A stretch of DNA of 64,000 nt from positions 1 to 64,000 of the forward strand of contig JAZRXL010000061.1 of assembly GCA_045600225.1 (NCBI GenBank). Reading direction: 5' to 3'. Shown one piece after another: positions 34,924 through 43,540 of this stretch; within the stretch, counting starts at the first letter, position 1, and each line of letters begins with the position of its first letter. Origin of the DNA: UBA1181 sp045600225 (lineage in GTDB: Bacteria > Bacteroidota > Bacteroidia > Bacteroidales > Paludibacteraceae). Under the pieces are notes generated by a model. The model had not been told where the DNA came from. It searched no databases and saw nothing but the letters and a program-made list of their open reading frames with translations. The translations under genes were made by a program, and so were the position numbers.

Positions 34924-37900
34924 CGCCGCACATCGACTTAAAGTCACAATAATCGCAACCCTTGCCATCTTTGTGAGACACAAAAGGAGTCTCTATATCA
35001 AACAACTCTTTAATCACACGTTTAATACCTTCTTCCACCTCAGAAAAATAGAGTTGAGCTGAGTCTATCACATTTTTATCTACCAATACATCCAAATCCG
35101 AAAGGACATTACAATTGCTCAGATACGAAATAACAGGTTTCAACTTCACATCCGTTCCTTTATTTTCTTTGGAATAGAAATATGAATACATCAAAACCTG
35201 CATCACATGCTTATTTCGATTCAATCCGTATTCAAATAGAGAAGGAATATCGCTGCAAGCAGAAAGCTTACTACCCGTTTTATAGTCCAGGATCCTTATC
35301 GTATCACCTTTTTCATCAACTCTATCAATAGAGCCATAAAATCCAACTTTTATAGTCTCTCCATTCTTCAATTCAACATCCATTGTCGAATTAAATTCAT
35401 GTTCATTTCCCAAAACACGAAAAGGAGTATATTGAGCATCAACCCTTAACATACGTATCACATAACGAACAATCGCATCAAAATTCATCTGCTGAACACC
35501 AGACAAGGCAGGCATATCATCTCCTTCTTTTATTCTAAAATAGTGTTCTTTAAAGGCCTTGGCCACACACCCCTTTACCTTCTCCTTAAAATACTTCGTC
35601 GACTCGGAAGCATCATCCAAATCATGGGTCTCCTCGTTAGAAGAATGAAGGAATTCTGGGAATGTAGATAATGTGATCTGCGATCGTTCCGGCATCAAAT
35701 CATAGAAGTTCTGCATAGCCGCATGAAAAACCGTTCCAAATTCATTCACTTGGACATCATCGGAAACTTCATCTGGTTTCCCTATCCTCTGCACCTTTTT
35801 CAAGTAAAACTTCAAAGGACAGTCTATATAATCAGAAAAAGAAGAAGCCGAGAATGTTTTCCTTTTACCATCTTTCATCTCAAAATCGAACAACTCTCGC
35901 ATTTTGGCAATCATCTCAGGCGTCTTCTCTATGCACAAACCGAAGCTCTCGTTCTTAGGTGCATCAGAAGATATGGAATAACGCTTAAACTGATTATTCT
36001 TCGCCTCCACCATAAGTTGAAGAATGAAACGACTCATCTGGCCTTTTGAAGAACTATCTGTTGAAGTATTATACATAAGCGTTACATTCTCTGCACGTTG
36101 CAACAAACGATAGAAATAATAAGCATACAACGAATTCTTATGTTCTATCGTAGTCATACCATACCCCTTTCTTAACGCATAGGGAATGAAAGAGGAGTCT
36201 TTACCAGAAGTAGGCAAAGTACCTTCGTTTGCCGAAAGCAATATCACATTAGAGAAATCCAAGTTTCGAGTCTCCAAGAATCCCATTATCTGCGTACCCT
36301 CCGCCATATCTCCTGTAAAAGGAACAGAGATGGACGACATCATCGTATCAATCAACTGAAGCATCATAGGAAACTCTATATTTAAAGAACCTTCATCCAT
36401 CAAAGAGATAAGACGAGACATCAAATTATAGATTCTGTAGAGCGATTCCTTATAGAGGTCACCACTAAGGGCTTCAACATACTCAGAGTCCTCTCCATTG
36501 TCCATCTCCTCATCTTCTTTCCTAAACATGGAGGAAACGCTTCTTACGATATCTTGAATCCATTTCAGCAACGACATTGGGTCTGATTGTGGAGCAAACA
36601 ATGCTCCGTACTGACCATCCGAGACAAGATCTGCCAACTTAAAATATTTAACATGATGCAACTGAATCTTATCTTCAATATCTTTAATATTGGGGAATGC
36701 GCCACGCAGATAGTAGTTGCGAGTTAATGGAAGGATCGTAGTGGAAAGGACAGAGCCCTTGTTCAACGACACACCCAAAAAAGAGAGTCGTTCCTGATAC
36801 TCCAACAGCTGTTGCATCAATCCGTATATAGGCGTCTGAACAATAGGCAATCCCATTGTCACGTTAACATTCAAATCTTTCCCACCCAAAGAAGAAGGGA
36901 CGGAATGAAGCACAGGGAGCAACAAAGACTCATTACACAAAACAACAACAGAATCACTATCAGAAGCACCTTTCTTTCTTTGTTCTTCCAAGAAAGAGGA
37001 GACGTATCTCGCCTGAAAATTCTCAGTAGCAGAACCAATAATATCTACGTTCCTATTGCATGAGCCCAATAGGTTACAGGTTTCCAAAGCATTACCATAA
37101 TCCAACACATTCTCTCTCATAAAGAGACCCGCCTCATGAATCCACTTGCCATTCTCAGAAGCTTTCATATAGAACTCATCGCAATCCCAATAGAACCTCG
37201 CTCTACCAGAGTCTTTCAACTTCTTAAACAACTTCTTTTCGCATTTGTTCAACACATTAAAACCAACAAAAAGATACTGTTTATCATCATCAAATGGATC
37301 CGAATCCTCGATTGATTCCACGACAGAGCGTTTAAGCATTCCCTCGTAGGCTATATTCTCACTAAGGAGTCTCTCCTTAAATTTGTCATAAACAGGACCT
37401 AACACACTCCACAAGCGAAGAAACCTTCTCTTAAGCTTAGTGAGACTTCCATCTTTGAATACGGCAAAAAACCTCTCCAAAACCTCCTTCTGATCAGGTG
37501 TCAGATGCGAGTTATCCTCCTCGAAGGGTATTCCATCGCTGATGTTACTAAATAACATCTGAGCATCTACAAGGTTGTTATCTATATCTTCAAAATCGGC
37601 CAATAAGATCTCGCCCCAATGGTAAAATGAGTCGAGAGTCTCCTCCCTATCATCCAATTCGTCATAAGGGTTGGTAGTCTCTGTCAAAACCTTCATATAA
37701 ACCTCATATAGCAAACAAACTAATTTCACAGGGTCTGCTACCTGAAGTGAGGAGTTTTCCTTAAAAAGTCTCTGAATAGTAGTGTAAGCTGGTGCCCAAA
37801 TTGGAGTATCATTTCCATTTGCACGGAACAAATAGTCATTAAAGAACAACTGTGCTCTGTTATTGGGGAAGATGACGATCAAATTTGACAAATCATTCCC

Positions 37901-37954
37901 ATTGTTTTTTACAATGTCTTCGGCGACAGCCTGAAGGAAAGGAATTCCGTACAT
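34904..37954 (-). CDS. AddB-like PD-(D/E)XK nuclease
   Basis: It is 1,016 residues. The N-terminus (LIVIFPNNRAQLFFNDYLF) matches the inactive helicase-like half of AddB proteins, without a Walker A motif. LLSANEGTLPTSGKDSSFIP and YNTSTDSSSKGQMSRF are the later helicase-like motifs. The nuclease core near the C-terminus shows GSIDRVD, then ILDYKTG. Iron-sulphur-type cysteines are seen as SDYIDCPLKFYLKK and, at the end, GCDYCDFKSMC. It should work with an AddA-type partner in double-strand break repair, though no such gene is in the window. Confidence 0.88.
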   Translation of the reverse strand: MYGIPFLQAVAEDIVKNNGNDLSNLIVIFPNNRAQLFFNDYLFRANGNDTPIWAPAYTTIQRLFKENSSLQVADPVKLVCLLYEVYMKVLTETTNPYDELDDREETLDSFYHWGEILLADFEDIDNNLVDAQMLFSNISDGIPFEEDNSHLTPDQKEVLERFFAVFKDGSLTKLKRRFLRLWSVLGPVYDKFKERLLSENIAYEGMLKRSVVESIEDSDPFDDDKQYLFVGFNVLNKCEKKLFKKLKDSGRARFYWDCDEFYMKASENGKWIHEAGLFMRENVLDYGNALETCNLLGSCNRNVDIIGSATENFQARYVSSFLEEQRKKGASDSDSVVVLCNESLLLPVLHSVPSSLGGKDLNVNVTMGLPIVQTPIYGLMQQLLEYQERLSFLGVSLNKGSVLSTTILPLTRNYYLRGAFPNIKDIEDKIQLHHVKYFKLADLVSDGQYGALFAPQSDPMSLLKWIQDIVRSVSSMFRKEDEEMDNGEDSEYVEALSGDLYKESLYRIYNLMSRLISLMDEGSLNIEFPMMLQLIDTMMSSISVPFTGDMAEGTQIMGFLETRNLDFSNVILLSANEGTLPTSGKDSSFIPYALRKGYGMTTIEHKNSLYAYYFYRLLQRAENVTLMYNTSTDSSSKGQMSRFILQLMVEAKNNQFKRYSISSDAPKNESFGLCIEKTPEMIAKMRELFDFEMKDGKRKTFSASSFSDYIDCPLKFYLKKVQRIGKPDEVSDDVQVNEFGTVFHAAMQNFYDLMPERSQITLSTFPEFLHSSNEETHDLDDASESTKYFKEKVKGCVAKAFKEHYFRIKEGDDMPALSGVQQMNFDAIVRYVIRMLRVDAQYTPFRVLGNEHEFNSTMDVELKNGETIKVGFYGSIDRVDEKGDTIRILDYKTGSKLSACSDIPSLFEYGLNRNKHVMQVLMYSYFYSKENKGTDVKLKPVISYLSNCNVLSDLDVLVDKNVIDSAQLYFSEVEEGIKRVIKELFDIETPFVSHKDGKGCDYCDFKSMCGVKEKSY

Positions 37955-38003
37955 AAAAAATATTTGAGGGTTTTGTTAGAACCTATGTGTGTTTATCATT
38001 CCC

Positions 38004-38034
38004 CAAATATAACAAAAAAAGTGTGTTTTTCAAA
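38004..38034 (-). promoter_or_regulatory. Promoter of the AddB-like gene
   Basis: TATATTTG (38004-38011) and TTTG (38031-38034) on the minus strand are separated by 19 bases. The -33 element lies inside the terminator stem of the upstream operon. Confidence 0.65.
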
Positions 38035-38045
38035 AAAACACACTT
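38019..38045 (-). terminator. Terminator of the rimP-nusA-infB-cvpA operon
   Basis: AAGTGTGTTTTT (38019-38030) pairs with AAAAACACACTT (ending 38045), followed on the minus strand by a run of seven T. It lies 26 bases after the cvpA stop. Confidence 0.82.
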
Positions 38046-38071
38046 ATGAAGATTAAGGACATTATATCAAA

Positions 38072-38575
38072 TTAATCAGTCTCCATACTGGTATTTTCAA
38101 CCGTAGGTTTTGGGAATGCAATATATGCAACAGACTTTATTGGTTCATAAAGTTTAGACTTCTCCAAATCCTCTTTCTCAAACAGATGAACAAAATTGTT
38201 GATGCGGTCGAATGTATATAGAAGGACACCTAAGATCAGCAAACACTTAATCCATGCAGCCACACCTCCTAACAGTTTGTCCAACCAACCCAACATGGCA
38301 AATTTAAGGAACTTGGCAATAAGAATGGCAGCGAAACGGACAAGTATCATTGAGATCAAGAAGATGATAACAAAAGAGACTATGCTATTCATCTCTGTCT
38401 GGCAACCAAAGAACGACAAGATTCCGCCCATTAGAGCTTCACCAAAGTTCTTTGCAACAAAGAGACTGACCAAGACACCCAACATAGAGGCAATCTCCAT
38501 CACAAAACCCTTCATCAAACCACGAATGATGGCAAAGACCATCAACGCCAACAATACGATATCTAATGCAACCAT
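38072..38575 (-). CDS. cvpA: CvpA family membrane protein
   Basis: It is 167 residues with four membrane helices; DIVLLALMVFAIIRGLMKGF at the N-terminus is the CvpA signature. In E. coli CvpA is needed for colicin V production and envelope function; the molecular role is unclear. It is the last gene after infB, 28 bases downstream, an arrangement frequent in Bacteroidota. Confidence 0.9.
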   Translation of the reverse strand: MVALDIVLLALMVFAIIRGLMKGFVMEIASMLGVLVSLFVAKNFGEALMGGILSFFGCQTEMNSIVSFVIIFLISMILVRFAAILIAKFLKFAMLGWLDKLLGGVAAWIKCLLILGVLLYTFDRINNFVHLFEKEDLEKSKLYEPIKSVAYIAFPKPTVENTSMETD

Positions 38576-38603
38576 TTATTTACCAATAAAAAGGAAGCGT
38601 CCC

Positions 38604-41381
38604 TTATAGGGAACGCTTCACTTCAATTTCTTCATAACTTTCAATAATATCTCCGATTTGCAAATCGTTATAGTTTGCGATATTCAAACCACACTCATAA
38701 CCATTTCCAACCTCTTTAACATCATCTTTAAATCGCTTCAAGGAAGCCAATTCGCCAGTATGGACCACAATACCGTCGCGGATCAAACGAACCTTATTTC
38801 CACGCTTAATCTTACCATCACGAACAATACATCCAGCGATAGTACCGACCTTGCTGATCTTGAAGGTTTCTTGGATCTCTGCAGTACCAGTGATCTCCTC
38901 CTTCACCTCTGGTGAAAGCATTCCGACCATAGCGTCCTTCATTTGTTCAATAGCATCATAGATGATTGAATACAAACGGATATCCACACCTTCCTTCTCT
39001 GCAATTCTACGTGCAGATTGAGAAGGACGAACTTGGAATCCGACGATGATTGCATCTGCGGTAGATGCCAACATAACATCAGACTCAGAGATTTGACCTA
39101 CAGCCTTATGGATAACATTAACAGCGAACTCTTCTGTTGACAACTTCTCCAATGAATCTTTCAAAGCCTCTGCAGAACCATCCACATCCGCCTTAACGAT
39201 AATATTCATTTCTTGGAAGTTACCCAATGCACGACGACGAGCGATCTCTTCCAATGTCAAGTGCTTAGTTGTACGCAAACCTTGCTCACGTTGTAATTGC
39301 TCACGCTTAGTGGCGATTTCACGAGCCTCTTGCTCTGTCTCCAAGACATTAAAGTTATCACCTGCCTGAGGAGCACCATTCAAACCAAGAATAACCACTG
39401 GTTCTGAAGGCTTAGCCTCTGTAACACGTTGATTACGCTCGTTGAACATAGCCTTGATACGACCGAAGTTAGTACCAGCAACTACAACATCACCAATATG
39501 CAATGTACCATTGCTTACAAGAACTGTTGATACATAACCACGACCCTTATCCAACTGAGATTCGATGATAGAACCATTAGCACGACGATCTGGGTTTGCT
39601 TTCAAATCCAACAACTCTGCCTCCAAAAGCACCTTCTCCATCAATTCCTCGACTCCGATACCTTTCTTGGCAGCAATATCTTGTGATTGGTATTTACCAC
39701 CCCACTCCTCAACCAAATAATTCATATTAGCCAAAGCCTCCTTGATCTTATCTGGGTTTGCAGTTGGTTTATCAATCTTGTTAATAGCGAATACGATAGG
39801 CACACCAGCCACAGATGCGTGGTTGATAGCCTCGATTGTCTGAGGCATGACATCATCATCGGCAGCGACAATGATAATTGCAATATCCGTAACCTTAGCA
39901 CCACGCGCACGCATTGCAGTAAAGGCCTCGTGACCAGGAGTATCCAAGAAAGTGATTTGTTGACCACTCTTCAATGTCACATTATAAGCACCAATATGCT
40001 GTGTGATACCACCGGCCTCACCTGCGATCACATTTGTTTGACGGATATAGTCCAATAAAGAGGTCTTACCATGGTCTACGTGACCCATCACAGTAACGAT
40101 AGGCGGACGAGATACCAAATCCTCCTCCTTATCCTCTTCTTCTTGGATAGCAGCAGTCACCTCTGCACTGACATACTCAGTTTCGAAACCAAACTCATCT
40201 GCTACAATGTTGATAGTCTCTGCATCCAATCGTTGATTGATAGACACCATCAATCCAAAGTTCATACAAGTACCGATAACCTGTGTTACAGGAACGTTCA
40301 TCATAGTAGCCAACTCACTGACAGTCACGAACTCCGTAATCTTCAGTTTGTTTTGTTCTAGTCTTTCCTGTTCCTCTTGTTCAAGCAATCTGTTTGCTTG
40401 TTGCTCGCGCTTATCACGACGGTGCTTAGAGCCTTTGGTCTTTTGTCCTTTACTTGTCAAACGAGCAAGAGTCTCCTTGATTTGTTTTTGTACATCCTCC
40501 TCGTTAATCTCAGGCTTTACAAAACTCTTCTTAGGGTTCTTCTTGTTGTGGTTATCCTTATTGGTATTATTACCATTAGTATTACCACGTTGTTTATCTT
40601 CGCTCTTGAATTCTTTGTAATCAGAGATATCTATCTTCTCTTTTTGTATTCTTTTACGCTTTCCCTTCTTTGAGTCTTCAGACTCGCCTCCATTTTGAGA
40701 CTTGTCTCCGTGACCCTCGAATGGTTTTGTAAAGCTCTTAGTCCTTTGCTCGCGCTCCTTCTTTTTCTCCTCTTTCGACTTCTTCTTAGGACGAGTCTGT
40801 TGATTCAAAGAATCCAAATCAATCTTACCGACCACATTAATAGATGTCTTTGCAGGTTGTGACAACGAGAAGACATCATCATTAGAAGTAGCGATTGGAG
40901 TTGGTCTTTGTTCCTCTCTGCGAGGTTGTGGCTGCGCTTGCTTTGGAGCCTCTTGTGATTTATTCACTTGAGTAACATTCTTGTTCTCTTTTTGAGGGTG
41001 TGAATCACCAGAGTGAGACTTCTTATCATTAGAAGAATTATTCTTCTTTCCTGACAAATCATTCAAATCAATTTTACCAAGCACTTTAGGAGAGTGGACC
41101 TCTGGGACTTGAGTCTTAACTTCATTCTTATCATCAAATCCTTCTATAGAAACACTTTCTTTTTTCTCCTTGTTTTGGCGTTGCTGAGTAACCTTTTCAG
41201 AGTCGATTTTGATTTTCTTGTTAGAACCTAATCCTTCATAACACAACTGTTCTTGTTCGTCAGTAAGCAGAACATTCAAATTGTCTGACGGGATTTGATG
41301 GCCTTTTTTTGCCAAGAAATCGACGACAGTTTCTGCACCGACGTTTAATTCTCTTGTTATTTTACTTAATCTTATAGACAT
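38604..41381 (-). CDS. infB: Translation initiation factor IF-2
   Basis: It is 925 residues. The N-terminal third (to about 340) is a charged, low-complexity Lys/Glu/Gln/Asn region with an IF2_N module at the start (IRLSKITRELNVGAETVVDF). The GTPase begins near residue 425: VTVMGHVDHGKTS (P-loop), FLDTPGHEAF (G3) and AINKIDKP (G4). The C-terminal half has domains II, III and IV. It binds fMet-tRNA and 30S subunits. It lies 23 bases after nusA in the rimP-nusA-infB-cvpA operon. Confidence 0.97.
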   Translation of the reverse strand: MSIRLSKITRELNVGAETVVDFLAKKGHQIPSDNLNVLLTDEQEQLCYEGLGSNKKIKIDSEKVTQQRQNKEKKESVSIEGFDDKNEVKTQVPEVHSPKVLGKIDLNDLSGKKNNSSNDKKSHSGDSHPQKENKNVTQVNKSQEAPKQAQPQPRREEQRPTPIATSNDDVFSLSQPAKTSINVVGKIDLDSLNQQTRPKKKSKEEKKKEREQRTKSFTKPFEGHGDKSQNGGESEDSKKGKRKRIQKEKIDISDYKEFKSEDKQRGNTNGNNTNKDNHNKKNPKKSFVKPEINEEDVQKQIKETLARLTSKGQKTKGSKHRRDKREQQANRLLEQEEQERLEQNKLKITEFVTVSELATMMNVPVTQVIGTCMNFGLMVSINQRLDAETINIVADEFGFETEYVSAEVTAAIQEEEDKEEDLVSRPPIVTVMGHVDHGKTSLLDYIRQTNVIAGEAGGITQHIGAYNVTLKSGQQITFLDTPGHEAFTAMRARGAKVTDIAIIIVAADDDVMPQTIEAINHASVAGVPIVFAINKIDKPTANPDKIKEALANMNYLVEEWGGKYQSQDIAAKKGIGVEELMEKVLLEAELLDLKANPDRRANGSIIESQLDKGRGYVSTVLVSNGTLHIGDVVVAGTNFGRIKAMFNERNQRVTEAKPSEPVVILGLNGAPQAGDNFNVLETEQEAREIATKREQLQREQGLRTTKHLTLEEIARRRALGNFQEMNIIVKADVDGSAEALKDSLEKLSTEEFAVNVIHKAVGQISESDVMLASTADAIIVGFQVRPSQSARRIAEKEGVDIRLYSIIYDAIEQMKDAMVGMLSPEVKEEITGTAEIQETFKISKVGTIAGCIVRDGKIKRGNKVRLIRDGIVVHTGELASLKRFKDDVKEVGNGYECGLNIANYNDLQIGDIIESYEEIEVKRSL

Positions 41382-41404
41382 ATTCCTTGTTAAGTTGTTA
41401 AATT

Positions 41405-42682
41405 TTATTCTTGCTCATCCTGCTCTTCATCACCCTCAAATTCAGCACTAAGGATTTGCAATACCTCGTCAATAGTCTCCTCTTCCAAATCGGTTCTCTT
41501 AATCAACTCGTCTCGAGGGATACCCAATACTTGTTTAGCTGTATCACAACCAATTCCCTTTAGAGTATCGATCACCCAAGGTTCGATCTCATCCAAGAAC
41601 TCATTCAAGAAGATATCCTCATTATCGATAGAATCCTCTACCTCACGGAACACCTCTATCTGATATTCTGTCAACATACCAGCCAAACGAATGTTCATAC
41701 CATTTTTACCAATAGCCAAAGAAACCTCCTCTGGTCTCAAGAATACTTCAGCTCTCTTATGCTCTTCCATAATATGGATAGAAGAGATACGAGCAGGACT
41801 CAATGCTCTTGAAATCAACAAAGATGGATTGTTGGTAAAATTAATCACATCTATATTTTCGTTACGCAACTCTCTAACGATACCATGAATACGAGATCCC
41901 TTCATACCTACGCATGCTCCTACTGGATCGATACGATCATCATAAGACTCCACAGCCACCTTAGCTCTCTCTCCTGGGATACGAGCAATTCTGCGAATAG
42001 TAATCAAACCATCGTTGATTTCTGGAACCTCTAATTCAAACAATCTTTGCAAGAACAATGGAGATGTTCTTGATAATATAATCTTTGGATTATTATTCTT
42101 ATTGTCAACTTTTGCAACAACGGCACGAACTGTATCTCCCTTACGATAGAAGTCTGAAGGGATTTGTTCTTGCTTAGGAAGCAACATTTCGTTTCCTTCG
42201 TCATCCAACAAAAGGATCTCTTTCTTCCATACTTGATAAACCTCACCAACTACAATAGAACCAACCTTCTCTTTGTATTTGTTGTATAATGTATCTTTCT
42301 GTAAATCCAAAATCTTAGATGCCAATGTCTGACGCAAGTTCAAGATTGCACGACGACCAAACGATGCGAAATCTACTTTGTCTGTCACATCCTCACCCAA
42401 AGAGAAATCCTCACCCAAAGCCTTAGCATCTGTCAAAGAAATCTCAGTATTAGAATCTTCCAAATCCTCATCCTTTACTACCTTACGATTACGATAGATT
42501 TCGAAGTCACCCTTGTCAGGGTTGATAATCACATCATAATTTTCATCTGTACCAAACATCTTGGAGATTACACTACGGAATGAATCTTCCAAAACGCTCA
42601 CCATTGTACTTCTGTCAATGTTCTTCAGATCTTTGAACTCTGCAAAAGTGTCACTTAAACTAACTGCTTCTTGCTTTGCCAT
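41405..42682 (-). CDS. nusA: Transcription termination/antitermination protein NusA
   Basis: It is 425 residues. The N-terminal polymerase-binding domain (about 1-130) leads to S1 (GSIVVGEVYQVWKKEILLL) and two KH domains (PVGACVGMKGSRIHGIVREL and EVSLAIGKNGMNIRLAGML). A short C-terminal helical region ends in an acidic tail. It is shorter than E. coli NusA because the AR2 repeats are reduced or absent. It acts at the RNA polymerase exit channel. It follows rimP by 1 base, so translation is coupled. Confidence 0.96.
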   Translation of the reverse strand: MAKQEAVSLSDTFAEFKDLKNIDRSTMVSVLEDSFRSVISKMFGTDENYDVIINPDKGDFEIYRNRKVVKDEDLEDSNTEISLTDAKALGEDFSLGEDVTDKVDFASFGRRAILNLRQTLASKILDLQKDTLYNKYKEKVGSIVVGEVYQVWKKEILLLDDEGNEMLLPKQEQIPSDFYRKGDTVRAVVAKVDNKNNNPKIILSRTSPLFLQRLFELEVPEINDGLITIRRIARIPGERAKVAVESYDDRIDPVGACVGMKGSRIHGIVRELRNENIDVINFTNNPSLLISRALSPARISSIHIMEEHKRAEVFLRPEEVSLAIGKNGMNIRLAGMLTEYQIEVFREVEDSIDNEDIFLNEFLDEIEPWVIDTLKGIGCDTAKQVLGIPRDELIKRTDLEEETIDEVLQILSAEFEGDEEQDEQE

Positions 42683-42683
42683 T

Positions 42684-43169
42684 TTACTTAAATGTTATTG
42701 AATATTTTGTATATTTTACTTGTTCATAGGCGAATGTTACCTCTTCCGTAACTTCCACCTTTTTCTTCTCTCCTTCTTTTTTTACCTTCTTAGTTATTTC
42801 CAACGAGAATGTCTCAGGAGTAACCTTGGTCAATACACCAACGTACTTAGGTCCGTTCTTTTCTTGAACTTCCACTTCCTGACCTTCGTACTTTTGATAT
42901 TGGCGTAAAACCTTAAAAGGCGATGTCAAACCTGCGGATCCAACTTCCAACTCGAAATCCTCAACATCACGATCCAACTTGGATTCGATGTGTTTTGAAA
43001 GCATAATGCAATACTCTAATGGAACACTCTCGTCAGAATCAACCTCCACCACAATGGTATTGTTTTTGTCAACGGCCACATCGACCACAAAATAGGAAGA
43101 CTCTGCAATGTACTCTTCCACAATCTCACGTACTTTCTTGCTATCTATCATTTCTTTCGTTTTAGACAA
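42684..43169 (-). CDS. rimP: Ribosome maturation factor RimP
   Basis: It is 161 residues. SYFVVDVAVDKNNTIVVEVD and the later DFELEVGSAGLTSPFKVLRQ (the LEVSSPG-like motif) mark the family. RimP helps 30S subunit assembly. The C-terminal SH3-like part is KKVEVTEEVTFAYEQVKYTK. It is first gene of the operon with nusA and infB. A terminator-like hairpin lies between the promoter and the gene. Confidence 0.95.
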   Translation of the reverse strand: MSKTKEMIDSKKVREIVEEYIAESSYFVVDVAVDKNNTIVVEVDSDESVPLEYCIMLSKHIESKLDRDVEDFELEVGSAGLTSPFKVLRQYQKYEGQEVEVQEKNGPKYVGVLTKVTPETFSLEITKKVKKEGEKKKVEVTEEVTFAYEQVKYTKYSITFK

Positions 43170-43170
43170 T

Positions 43171-43196
43171 AAAAAGGGGGACTACAATAGTCCCCT
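43171..43196 (-). promoter_or_regulatory. Attenuator-like hairpin in the rimP-nusA-infB leader
   Basis: GGGGACTA (43177-43184), loop CAA, TAGTCCCC (43188-43195), then CTTTTTATT on the minus strand. It is shaped like an intrinsic terminator but sits between the promoter and the rimP start codon (43169). NusA feedback is a plausible reason, as inference. Confidence 0.6.
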
Positions 43197-43220
43197 CCAC
43201 ATGGAATTTCATCTTGCTTG

Positions 43221-43251
43221 CAAAATTAACACAAAAAATCCACAACGCAAA
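43221..43251 (-). promoter_or_regulatory. Promoter of the rimP-nusA-infB-cvpA operon
   Basis: TAATTTTG (43221-43228) and TTTG (43248-43251) on the minus strand are 19 bases apart. Transcription would start near 43214, giving a leader of about 45 bases. The rest of 43252-43471 is AT-rich with short direct repeats (TTATGAATTTTG twice near 43270) and no gene I can support. Confidence 0.65.
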
Positions 43252-43471
43252 GAAAACACAGATAATTATGAATTTTGAATTATGAATTTTGGAATTATCT
43301 GCTTTGAAGTATATATCTATCGGTTTGAAGAATATATTTGTCGGCAGGATAGGCTTTTATCATTGTTTTTCCCAGATAGACCACATAAAAAGTTCCCCGA
43401 CGGATGTGGATAAATAATCTTCATAACTTACCTTCTGTTCATCTCCTTGTAGAATTTACACATAATAATGT

Positions 43472-43514
43472 AAAAAAAGGGGGCCATTCATTCTACCGAT
43501 GTATAGTCCCCTTG
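43472..43514 (-). terminator. Terminator of the GH5 gene
   Basis: AAGGGG (starting 43478) pairs with CCCCTT (43509-43514) across a loop of about 25 bases; on the minus strand seven T follow. It lies 27 bases after the GH5 stop. Confidence 0.6.
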
Positions 43515-43540
43515 TACGAATTATCTTTTGCGAAAGCAAT

